Below, piece by piece: positions 1 to 6,011 of a stretch of 13,641 nt of DNA. The position numbers and the translations under genes were made by a program. Origin of the DNA: Candidatus Bathyarchaeota archaeon (GTDB lineage Archaea > Thermoproteota > Bathyarchaeia > Bathyarchaeales > Bathycorpusculaceae); NCBI GenBank assembly GCA_018396935.1, contig JAGTRA010000008.1:3553-17193 (forward strand), given 5' to 3'. A model generated the notes under the pieces. That model had not been told where the DNA came from and made no database searches. It saw only the letters and a list, made by a program, of their open reading frames with translations. Every line of letters begins with the position of its first letter. The stretch's first letter is position 1.

Positions 1-1
1 T

Positions 2-184
2 ATGGCAACAGACCTCAAATCAAGTGTTGACGCCCTACAATCAACGGTAAATAGCCTCAAATCAAGTGTTGACGCCCTACAATCGTCAACTTCACAGCTG
101 CCACTGCTGTATGCTCTAGCCCTAGTTGGCATAATCATAGCAATAATAGCGGTCATCCTCGTATACAGAAAAATTGCGGCATAA
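2..184 (+). CDS. C-terminal part of a coiled-coil protein with a membrane anchor (probably 5'-truncated)
   Basis: Sixty codons are visible. The window opens one base before an in-frame ATG, so this is probably the end of a longer gene, although a free-standing 60-residue protein cannot be excluded. Residues 1-32 are a heptad-like Leu/Val/Ser/Lys region in which the 10-residue unit LKSSVDALQS occurs twice, 14 residues apart, as expected for a parallel coiled coil. Residues 34-56 are a strongly hydrophobic segment rich in Leu, Ile, Val and Ala, followed by Tyr-Arg-Lys and a short tail. This is the layout of a C-terminal membrane anchor with a tiny positively charged cytoplasmic end. Many archaeal S-layer stalk and surface proteins end this way, so an extracellular surface protein is the best inference. 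No enzymatic motif is visible. Confidence 0.6.
   Translation: MATDLKSSVDALQSTVNSLKSSVDALQSSTSQLPLLYALALVGIIIAIIAVILVYRKIAA
13..84 (+). repeat. Two copies of an exact 30-bp in-frame direct repeat
   Basis: Bases 13-42 and 55-84 are identical and lie 42 bases apart, so the period is exactly 14 codons (two heptads). The repeat encodes LKSSVDALQS within the coiled-coil stalk of the surrounding gene. Identity at every third position indicates a recent duplication or conversion rather than old protein-level conservation. Confidence 0.9.
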
Positions 185-200
185 AAACATAAAATTCAAA

Positions 201-215
201 CCCCCCTTTTCTTTT
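201..215 (+). terminator. C-then-T tract, possible archaeal terminator
   Basis: A run of six C is followed by TTTTCTTTT, 17 bases after the stop codon of the coiled-coil gene. Archaeal RNA polymerase stops at such T-rich tracts without needing a hairpin. The position fits the end of that transcript. There is no experimental support. Confidence 0.35.
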
Positions 216-271
216 AAATTTATTGCTAAACTTTGTATACCCCCTGTCACCATAAATCTTTAGGGCTATGT

Positions 272-531
272 ATGTCAATTCATCAAGAGCGTGAGTACCT
301 TCTCTAAAGGGCGAAGCGCTTCTATGAGACCGCCTGCATGCAGATGGATAAGGGATTCTTTGACTTAGCTGCCTTCAGCCTTGAGCAATCCATCCAGTTA
401 CATCTCAAAGCTTGCCTTTTAAAACTAGGCCTAGATTATCCGGTGGCCCATAGTGTAAGGAGGAAGTTGCGCGGTTAAAGAAGGTTGTGGAGGATTTAAT
501 TCACGCCATCAGAGAAGTTATTGGTTGGTGA
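272..531 (+). pseudogene. Degraded HEPN-domain gene (HepT-like partner of the MNT gene)
   Basis: The frame from ATG 272 reads MSIHQEREYLL, then an in-frame TAA at 305-307, then continues RAKRFYETA...FFDLAAFSLEQSIQLHLKACLL...YPVAHSVRR and meets a second stop at 476-478. This is the usual archaeal HEPN pattern: an Arg-Ala-Lys helix, a helix with a Leu-Glu-Gln ... His-Leu-Lys core, then a Val-Ala-His-Ser turn. From 472 the +2 frame reads RLKKVVEDLIHAIREVIGW and stops at TGA 529-531, which looks like the last HEPN helix. The whole thing would be about 85 residues against roughly 130 for intact relatives, so the middle, where the family's conserved Arg/Tyr helix lies, also seems to be deleted. One stop, one frameshift and one deletion make it a dead gene. 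Its end overlaps the next gene by 11 bases, as in intact HEPN/MNT operons. Confidence 0.75.
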
Positions 532-826
532 GGCGAAGCGTAGAGCGAAAATATTCAAGAATATAAACAATTACTTAAAGTTGATAGTTGAGGTTGTGAA
601 GGAATTAGATAGCAATGCAGAAGTATATCTTTTCGGCAGTGTTGCTGAAGGAGAATACCTATTGTCGAGCGACATAGACGTATTGATAATCACGGGCATG
701 CCGCCGGCTAACGTGATTGCTGAGCTCGGTGAAAGCGGAATTACAGACTCCCTTCGAAACTCACGTAGCTACAAAAACATGCTTGAAGTCTATAAGGCGA
801 GGGCTAAACTAATTAGGATAAACTAA
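521..826 (+). CDS. MNT-type nucleotidyltransferase (MntA-like), probably decaying
   Basis: This is a minimal nucleotidyltransferase of 101 residues. The signature is GSVAEG at residues 39-44, followed by SSDID with Asp51 and Asp53, which would bind the two metals. In intact HEPN/MNT toxin-antitoxin systems this protein is the antitoxin and transfers AMP to the HEPN toxin. The only usable start is TTG 521, inside the tail of the broken HEPN gene. Residues 77-84 read SLRNSRSY, unlike the family. The next frame over the same bases (750-773) reads PFETHVAT, which resembles the conserved Pro-Phe-Glu-x-His-Val-x-Thr strand of these proteins. I infer one base gained near 749 and one lost near the A-run at 773-777, leaving the frame open but the strand scrambled. 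The active-site half is intact, so residual function is possible. Confidence 0.7.
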   Translation: MVGEAKRRAKIFKNINNYLKLIVEVVKELDSNAEVYLFGSVAEGEYLLSSDIDVLIITGMPPANVIAELGESGITDSLRNSRSYKNMLEVYKARAKLIRIN

Positions 827-857
827 GCATATTGCTGCACCAGCGGGGAGGCGCGCC

Positions 858-1517
858 TTGGAGGTAAAAATGTTCATCGTAGGCAGACTCTTAACCAACT
901 GCTACATTGTGTATTGTCCAAGAACCCATAAAGCAGTCATCATAGACCCTGGATTCGAAGCCTATGAAGAAGCTCAACAAATAATACGTTACCTAAACGA
1001 TAATGGCATAAAACCCATAGCCGTCATAAACACTCATGGCCACCCAGACCACGTAGCTGGAAACAAAATAATGAAGGAAACCCTCTCAATCCCCATCCTT
1101 ATACATGAGGGCGATGCTCAAATGCTTATGGAGCCAGGCAGAAGGCTAGCGAGAATCTATGGCTTCAACATAGATACGCCGCCCGCAGACAAGCTACTTC
1201 ATGACGGTGAAGAAGTTCAATTCGGAGGAAAAGCCCTAAAGGTGATACACACCCCCGGCCACACTCCAGGAAGCATATGCCTACTAGGCGAAAATGAAAT
1301 ATTCACGGGGGATACATTGTTCGCAGGCTCCATCGGCCGAGTGGATTTTCCTGAAAGCTCAGAAGATGAAATGAAGCGCTCTCTAGAGAAAATAAAAGCA
1401 TTACCCGACCATCTAGAAATCCATCCAGGACATGGACCAACAACAACACTAGGCGAAGAAAAACGGACAAACCCCTTCCTAACAAGCTGGGCATGCAAAA
1501 AACACCCTCCTCACTAG
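858..1517 (+). CDS. Metallo-beta-lactamase-fold hydrolase, glyoxalase II-like
   Basis: The product is a cytoplasmic dinuclear metal hydrolase of 219 residues. The HxHxDH metal motif is His60-Gly-His62-Pro-Asp64-His65, and the further ligands His135 (in HTPGHTPGS), Asp152 (in FTGDTLF) and His192 (in HPGHGP) are all present. Length and the N-terminal NCYIV strand fit the small glyoxalase II-like group, whose usual substrate is an S-acyl thiol. Archaea generally lack glutathione, so the real substrate is unknown. TTG 858 has GGGGAGG at 844-850 in front of it. ATG 870 is an equally good in-frame start, with GGAGGT at 860-865. The gene lies 31 bases after the MNT gene and shows no functional link to it. 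Confidence 0.85.
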   Translation: MEVKMFIVGRLLTNCYIVYCPRTHKAVIIDPGFEAYEEAQQIIRYLNDNGIKPIAVINTHGHPDHVAGNKIMKETLSIPILIHEGDAQMLMEPGRRLARIYGFNIDTPPADKLLHDGEEVQFGGKALKVIHTPGHTPGSICLLGENEIFTGDTLFAGSIGRVDFPESSEDEMKRSLEKIKALPDHLEIHPGHGPTTTLGEEKRTNPFLTSWACKKHPPH

Positions 1518-1592
1518 CACAGAAACAACTACGGGCTATCCTATTCAATACCAGCTTGCGGGTGTGAAATCAGTATTTGTAGTACGTAGGCG

Positions 1593-1599
1593 TTAAATA
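1593..1599 (+). promoter_or_regulatory. TATA-like box for the pilin gene
   Basis: TTAAATA is centred about 28 bases before the GTG start at 1624. That spacing puts the transcription start at or next to the start codon, and no ribosome binding site is present. A leaderless transcript is inferred. Confidence 0.4.
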
Positions 1600-1623
1600 A
1601 CGATTCTTGCGATTAAATATACG

Positions 1624-2067
1624 GTGTCGCCCTTGCCTAGGCTAAGTATAATAGGATCCAATAAGGGCATATCCCCCATACTCGCCACTCTTCTACTCGT
1701 TGTCATCACTACAGCAGCGGCTGTTGTGACCTATTCCTGGGTAATGTCATACATAAGTAGCAAGGGAGAAAAAGCTGAGGCGGTAATGCTATACTTGGCA
1801 AACGTAAGATTTACCAATTCTACTAGTGGCGGCGGAACGGGAGTAGTCATAGACATCGGAAACGCGGGGACAACTAGCACCAAGGTAAGAATTTATGGTG
1901 GCAATGCTCCAAATAACCTCACACTAATCTGCTCAAGTAAAACTATTCCTGCTGGAGGAATTCAAACCTTCCAAGCCAATATGACTTGGGTCAGTAAGAA
2001 AACCTACTACTTCCGTGCAGTTTCAGACTTTGGAGTTTCAATAGAGTTTAATGCAAAAGCGCCATAA
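1624..2067 (+). CDS. Archaeal type IV pilin-like protein (class III signal peptide)
   Basis: This is a 147-residue secreted subunit. Residues 1-15 form a short class III leader ending Asn-Lys-Gly15. They are followed by ISPILATLLLVVITTAAAVV and TYSW, the hydrophobic helix that packs in the filament core. A prepilin peptidase would cut after Gly15, leaving a mature protein starting Ile-Ser-Pro-Ile, which is the classic archaeal pilin N-terminal pattern. The remainder (about residues 55-147) is Gly/Thr/Asn-rich with several possible N-glycosylation sites (for example Asn-Ser-Thr and Asn-Leu-Thr) and looks like a small beta-rich head. The start is GTG 1624. The gene is followed after 69 bases by its likely processing peptidase. 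The surface role (adhesion, secretion or other) cannot be told from sequence. Confidence 0.85.
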   Translation: MSPLPRLSIIGSNKGISPILATLLLVVITTAAAVVTYSWVMSYISSKGEKAEAVMLYLANVRFTNSTSGGGTGVVIDIGNAGTTSTKVRIYGGNAPNNLTLICSSKTIPAGGIQTFQANMTWVSKKTYYFRAVSDFGVSIEFNAKAP

Positions 2068-2078
2068 CTTAATAATTA

Positions 2079-2085
2079 TTTAAAT
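2079..2085 (+). promoter_or_regulatory. TATA-like box for the prepilin peptidase gene
   Basis: TTTAAAT lies in an AT-rich stretch just after the pilin stop codon. A transcript starting about 25 bases downstream would have a leader of roughly 30 bases containing GGAG (2123-2126) before ATG 2137. Co-transcription with the pilin gene is also possible. Confidence 0.3.
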
Positions 2086-2136
2086 CTTCCATCCCTGTAG
2101 CTTTAAGCATTTGAGCCGCTTTGGAGCAATGTTGCA

Positions 2137-2949
2137 ATGGCCGATATAAGAATTATTGAACTCTCTAAAGTTTTGTTATCATTTTCCTTCTTCCTTTATG
2201 CCTCTTGGAGTGATTATAAAAGTAGAGAAGTAAAGAATATTGTCTGGGTTTTATATGCACCCGCAGGCTTACTCCTAACGTTAATTGAGCTTTTTTATTC
2301 AAGCATAACCTTGCTACCGCTGTATGGGCTATGCTTCATAGCAACACTCGCCTTCGCCATAGCCCTATTCTATACCGGAGCCTTCGGCGGGGCAGACGCT
2401 AAGGCGCTTATATGTCTCGCTTTAGCCTTGCCATTCTATCCATATGGCTTAGTTAATGTCCTGCCCGTGGACATTTCGCCTCTCATGCACTTTTTCTTCC
2501 CCATAACGGTTTTCAGCAACTCCGTCCTCTTTGCAGCCTTAACCTCAATTTACATATTATTCCGCAACCTTATATGGCGCTGGCGCACCAGCCTTCCCCT
2601 ATTTGAAGGTGAACAGCGACACGCTCCCCTTGGTAGAAAACTTCTCATACTCCTTACAGCCTACAAGCTTCCAATTGAGAAAATCATCGAAAAATGGTAC
2701 ATATACCCGCTGGAGGACATTGAAGAGTCTACATGCGGTATCACTAGAAAGTTTATCCTAATGCCGAAAGAAAGCGAGAGAGATGCCATCGTAGAAAGGC
2801 TTTCAAAAGCGGTGGGGAAAGGGCTTATCTCAAATAGTATATGGGCTTCGCCAGGGCTTCCAATGCTGATATTTATAACCATCGGCCTCCTAGTAGCCAT
2901 CGTTTTCGGCGACGTCGTTTGGATACTTATAAAGCACCTTTTAGGCTAA
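2137..2949 (+). CDS. Archaeal prepilin peptidase (A24 family, with C-terminal extension)
   Basis: This membrane-bound aspartic protease is expected to remove the leader from class III-signal pilins. Its two catalytic aspartates are visible: Asp26 in SWSDYKSREVKN, and Asp87 in FGGADAK, the archaeal form of the GxGD motif with Ala in third place. Hydrophobic segments occur near residues 10-24, 37-52, 57-79, 91-105 and 117-143. A soluble region follows (about 145-240, with many charged residues and a helix starting KESERDAI), and the protein ends with a final membrane helix (about 243-267). At 270 residues it is longer than the bare peptidase core, and the tail resembles the extra domain of some archaeal A24 enzymes. 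The adjacent pilin gene is the obvious substrate. Start ATG 2137 has a weak GGAG 10 bases upstream. Confidence 0.85.
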   Translation: MADIRIIELSKVLLSFSFFLYASWSDYKSREVKNIVWVLYAPAGLLLTLIELFYSSITLLPLYGLCFIATLAFAIALFYTGAFGGADAKALICLALALPFYPYGLVNVLPVDISPLMHFFFPITVFSNSVLFAALTSIYILFRNLIWRWRTSLPLFEGEQRHAPLGRKLLILLTAYKLPIEKIIEKWYIYPLEDIEESTCGITRKFILMPKESERDAIVERLSKAVGKGLISNSIWASPGLPMLIFITIGLLVAIVFGDVVWILIKHLLG

Positions 2950-2986
2950 ACTATTAAATGGCATTTTAAAGTCACATAAGTGTTGA

Positions 2987-4090
2987 GTGTCGCCCTTGCA
3001 CAGGGAACACCTACGCGAAATTGAGGAAGCATTAAAGAAGCCGCCAAACTTAAGCGTCGTCGTTATGCCTGACTTCTTCATCGATAGAATAGTTAGCTTA
3101 AACTTGAGTGCTGAGGAATTCCTAGCTAAAATAGCTGATAAAATAGCTCGAAAGGGTGGAAGCATCGATGGAGTCTCCCAAGCAATATTCAGGGGTGGAA
3201 ACGCCGTAAACACTGCATCCGCCCTAGCGAAGCTTGGAGCTAAAGTAACCCCCATAGTTTGTACTGATAAACTTGGCATAAAATTGATCAGACACTTCCT
3301 ACGCGGTTTAAGCATAAGCCTCTCCCATGTTAAGGTAAAGCCAGAAGCCTCGCTAACAACAGCCCTAGAATTTCAGGCCAATTATGGAAAAGCTAACATT
3401 ATGCTACGAAGCCTCGGCTCACTGGAAAGCTTCAGCCCCGAGGACTTAAATGAATCTGACTGGCGAGCCATAGCCGAAGCTGATTACGTCTACATTTCTA
3501 ACTGGGCTGGGATGAGAATGTATGGCACAGAGCTCATTGAAGCCGTATTTCGATATGTAAAGTCCCATGGCAGGGGCCGTACGTACCTCGATACTGCTGA
3601 TCCAACTCCCAACATGGAAAAGGCGCCTGAACTCATTAAGCGGGTTATGCAAACTGGGCTTGTTGATATTTTAAGCCTAAATGAAAATGAAGCCACTTTT
3701 TATGCCTCCCAACTTAATGAAGTAAGCAATTGCTGTGGCATCCTCAACCAGGAGGAATTAGCCCTAAAATGCTCAAAACTCTTAAGCAAGCACATGCCCT
3801 CTAGAGTAGACCTTCATACTACAAGCTTTTCCGCTACAATACAAAGCGGTGACGTGAAAGCTATGGTTTCAACCTTCCCTGTTAAAGCCTTAAGAGTTAC
3901 AGGAGCTGGCGATGCATGGAACGCTGGAAACATTTTAGGCTACGCCTATGGGCTCTCAGATGCCGCGAGATTAATCCTAGCCAACGCCGTAGCAGCCTAT
4001 TACATATCAAGCCCCAGCGGAAACCACCCTACGAGAATAGAGACTCTAAAATTTCTTGATGGATTCAAGCATCCATACCAAAACAAATAA
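2987..4090 (+). CDS. PfkB (ribokinase) family sugar kinase, substrate unknown
   Basis: This is an ATP-dependent carbohydrate kinase of 367 residues, slightly longer than most family members. The N-terminal PfkB signature region is FRGGNAVNTASALAKLGAKV (about residues 68-87). The C-terminal signature is VTGAGDAWNAGN with Gly306-Ala-Gly-Asp309, where Asp309 is the catalytic base and the glycines form the anion hole. A middle stretch SLNENEA matches the family's Asn-Glu-x-Glu segment. The first 20 residues form an extra charged N-terminal arm. The start is GTG 2987, whose first 13 bases are identical to those at the pilin start. Neighbours (prepilin peptidase, L38e) do not suggest a substrate; a sugar, nucleoside or sugar-like cofactor intermediate are all possible. 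Confidence 0.8.
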   Translation: MSPLHREHLREIEEALKKPPNLSVVVMPDFFIDRIVSLNLSAEEFLAKIADKIARKGGSIDGVSQAIFRGGNAVNTASALAKLGAKVTPIVCTDKLGIKLIRHFLRGLSISLSHVKVKPEASLTTALEFQANYGKANIMLRSLGSLESFSPEDLNESDWRAIAEADYVYISNWAGMRMYGTELIEAVFRYVKSHGRGRTYLDTADPTPNMEKAPELIKRVMQTGLVDILSLNENEATFYASQLNEVSNCCGILNQEELALKCSKLLSKHMPSRVDLHTTSFSATIQSGDVKAMVSTFPVKALRVTGAGDAWNAGNILGYAYGLSDAARLILANAVAAYYISSPSGNHPTRIETLKFLDGFKHPYQNK

Positions 4091-4135
4091 AAATTAGGCT
4101 GCTTAATCCATCATCACACAATTAAGGGATGCATA

Positions 4136-4330
4136 TTGCCAACAGAAATCTTTGACGTGGATAAATTCATTGAAATTAGCAAGCGGGCAAAATACTGCAT
4201 TGTAAAGCGCCTAAAGGATGTTGTGAAACTTAAACTCCGCACTTCTAGAATGCTCTACACCATTAAAGTTGACCCCTCAAAGGCTGAAGAGGTAATTAAG
4301 AGGCTTCAATGCGAAATTAGGGAAATATAA
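4136..4330 (+). CDS. rpl38e: Ribosomal protein L38e (large subunit)
   Basis: This 64-residue basic protein matches L38e of archaeal and eukaryotic large ribosomal subunits. It starts PTEIFDVDKFIEIS, followed by the core KRLKDVVKLKLRTSRMLYTI and then KVDPSKAEEVIKRL. The arginine-rich strand followed by Leu-Tyr-Thr is the family's recognisable signature. It lies 45 bases after the kinase. The only in-frame start giving the usual N-terminus is TTG 4136, with AAGGGA at 4124-4129 as a possible ribosome binding site. It ends only four bases from the 3' end of cofD on the other strand. L38e is absent from bacteria and many euryarchaea, so it is a useful lineage clue. Confidence 0.85.
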   Translation: MPTEIFDVDKFIEISKRAKYCIVKRLKDVVKLKLRTSRMLYTIKVDPSKAEEVIKRLQCEIREI

Positions 4331-4334
4331 AGCC

Positions 4335-5261
4335 CTAATCCGCCTCCAACACAACCCTAGCCAAATTAACTGAGTCCTCTAAACTTTTCATAAGTGTATC
4401 TGCAATTATAACCTTTATTCCAAGTCTCTCTATACGGGGCTTCAGCCAAGCATCCAATCTATCAATGACAAAGTGGCTGATCAACCCCTTATAGAAATTT
4501 GCAACTCCATAAGCGGATGCCTCCATGCCTAGGCACTCCATAACCTTCACCAGTGGGCCCTTCACAGCCCTTCCACCGATAATGGGGCTAACCCCCACAA
4601 TAGGCGAGGCGCTCCCCCTTAGGGCTTCTCTAACCCCTGAAACTGAAAGTATTGGAGCAATACTTAGAATTGGATTGCTTGGGCAGATAATTATGCGCTT
4701 AGCCCCCTTTATAGCTTCAATCACTCCCGGTGCAGGTTTAGCTTCATCAGCCCCCTCAAACATAACACCCTCAACAGCATCAACCGCCCCCCTCTTAACG
4801 AAGTAATCTTGAAAGTCTAGAAACCTCCCATTCGCCTTAACCCTAGTTCTAATGGGGTTATCGCTAACGGGTATAATCCTAACCTTAATCCCTAGCATCT
4901 CACAAATTCTACGCGTTGCTTCAGAAAGCGTACACCCCTCCCTAAGCATCATGGTCCTTGCTATATGGATAGCTAAGTCTCGGTCTCCAAGCCTAAACCA
5001 AGCCTCAAAACCAAGTTTTTTAAGCATTTCAAGACAATGAAAAGTGTCGCCAGCTATGCCCCATCCCCTCTCTTCATCTACTATGCCAGCTAGCGTATAC
5101 GCCACTATGTCTAAGTCTGGGCTTATATGTAAGCCGAAGAGCTCCAGATCATCACCTATATTGCCTATCACAACGACATCCTCAGGTTTTACAAGCTTAA
5201 CAAGACCCCTCAGGAGCCTAGCAGCTCCAACCCCGCCTGCTAAGGCAACAATCCCGCCCAT
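4335..5261 (-). CDS. cofD: CofD, 2-phospho-L-lactate (or phosphoenolpyruvate) transferase
   Basis: The enzyme joins the activated three-carbon acid (LPPG or its enolpyruvyl analogue) to the deazaflavin Fo, giving F420-0 or dehydro-F420-0. From ATG 5261 the 308-residue product opens with GGIVALAGGVGAARLLRGL, the family's nucleotide-binding start. It continues with GNIGDD (33-38) and SPDLD (47-51), then a long middle with GDRDLA and PVSDNPIRT, and a CPSNPILS loop. Length is normal for CofD. The open frame extends to TTG 5297, adding 12 residues, but CofD proteins normally begin at the glycine-rich loop, so ATG 5261 is preferred. The gene is divergent from the FbiB-like nitroreductase with 84 bases between them, and tail-to-tail with L38e. 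Confidence 0.92.
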   Translation of the reverse strand: MGGIVALAGGVGAARLLRGLVKLVKPEDVVVIGNIGDDLELFGLHISPDLDIVAYTLAGIVDEERGWGIAGDTFHCLEMLKKLGFEAWFRLGDRDLAIHIARTMMLREGCTLSEATRRICEMLGIKVRIIPVSDNPIRTRVKANGRFLDFQDYFVKRGAVDAVEGVMFEGADEAKPAPGVIEAIKGAKRIIICPSNPILSIAPILSVSGVREALRGSASPIVGVSPIIGGRAVKGPLVKVMECLGMEASAYGVANFYKGLISHFVIDRLDAWLKPRIERLGIKVIIADTLMKSLEDSVNLARVVLEAD

Positions 5262-5300
5262 AAAGCTTAAACACCTAACCCTCGCCAGCGCCCTCAAACA

Positions 5301-5311
5301 TTATTTAAGTA
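5301..5311. promoter_or_regulatory. Shared AT-rich promoter element between cofD and the nitroreductase gene
   Basis: TTATTTAAGTA is near-symmetrical and reads as a TATA-like box on both strands. To the left it would start a cofD transcript about 18 bases before ATG 5261. To the right it would start the nitroreductase transcript about 10 bases before TTG 5346. A second AT-rich stretch (GTAAATTTTT, 5321-5330) is an alternative for the rightward gene. A single element serving both would coordinate two F420 genes. Confidence 0.35.
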
Positions 5312-5345
5312 TATCTAGGGGTAAATTTTTCGCTGGGTTAAGCAT

Positions 5346-5948
5346 TTGGATCTCACTGGCATAATTCAGTCTAGAAGGAGCATAAGAAGGTTTAAAGATA
5401 AACCAATCCCGAGAGAAATTCTCTATTCTATTCTAGATGTCGCTCGATGGGCTCCATCCGCCCATAATGCCCAGCCATGGCGTTGTATAATAATCGAAGA
5501 CCCGCTTGTAAAGACAGAATTGGCTAGGGAGATGGGGAAGGCCTGGCTTTCCGACATGCTTAAGGATGGAGTGCCTCGAGATAAGGCTGAGGAAATCATT
5601 AGGGTTGAAAATTGGGAGAAGATTGCCAAAAGCCCAATTGTATTGATAGTATGCCTAACCATGGAGAATATGCATCAATACCCAGACAAGAGGAGACGGA
5701 AAGCAGAATACCTCATGGCAGTTCAAAGCGTTGCTGCTTTTATTCAAAATTTGCTTTTGGCAGCCCATTGGCGTGGACTTGGAGCCTGCTGGATATGTGC
5801 ACCCCTATTCTGTCAAGCAGCCGTTAAGAGAGCCCTGCGCCTACCTAGGGAAATTGAGCCCCAAGCCATGATTATAATGGGTTATCCAGATGAGAATCCA
5901 AATCCTCCGCCGAGGAGAAATGTGGAGGAATTCTGCCTCCTCAAATAG
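5346..5948 (+). CDS. Nitroreductase-family FMN protein resembling the FbiB C-terminal domain (probable dehydro-F420-0 reductase)
   Basis: This is a 200-residue stand-alone nitroreductase fold. The N-terminal SRRSIRRFKDKPIP (9-22) supplies the phosphate-binding arginines for FMN, followed by WAPSAHNAQPWR. The stretches YPDKRRRKAEYLMAVQSVAA and GLGACWICAPLF and the late MGYPDENPNP strongly resemble the C-terminal domain of mycobacterial FbiB, more than ordinary nitroreductases as I recall them. In FbiB that domain reduces dehydro-F420-0 to F420-0 using FMNH2. Being divergent from cofD and about 0.9 kb upstream of cofE supports the same role here. Start is TTG 5346; no ribosome binding site is seen. 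The specific role is inferred from motif resemblance and context; family membership is secure. Confidence 0.8.
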   Translation: MDLTGIIQSRRSIRRFKDKPIPREILYSILDVARWAPSAHNAQPWRCIIIEDPLVKTELAREMGKAWLSDMLKDGVPRDKAEEIIRVENWEKIAKSPIVLIVCLTMENMHQYPDKRRRKAEYLMAVQSVAAFIQNLLLAAHWRGLGACWICAPLFCQAAVKRALRLPREIEPQAMIIMGYPDENPNPPPRRNVEEFCLLK

Positions 5949-6011
5949 GCATTGTGTATTATGGCTTTCTTAAAGGATGAGGGTGGAAAGAAAGAGGAAG
6001 AAGCTGTGTTT

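Noticed and set aside
1217..1548. Open frames on the minus strand within and past the metallo-beta-lactamase gene
   Set aside because: They lie almost wholly antisense to a gene with a complete set of metal ligands and their translations show no domain.
5262..5297. Extended cofD start at TTG 5297
   Set aside because: It would add 12 residues before the glycine-rich loop at which CofD proteins normally begin, and the ATG at 5261 fits better.
4525..5364. Long plus-strand open frames antisense to cofD
   Set aside because: Ser/Pro/Thr-rich translations typical of the antisense of a real gene; CofD motifs on the minus strand are unmistakable.
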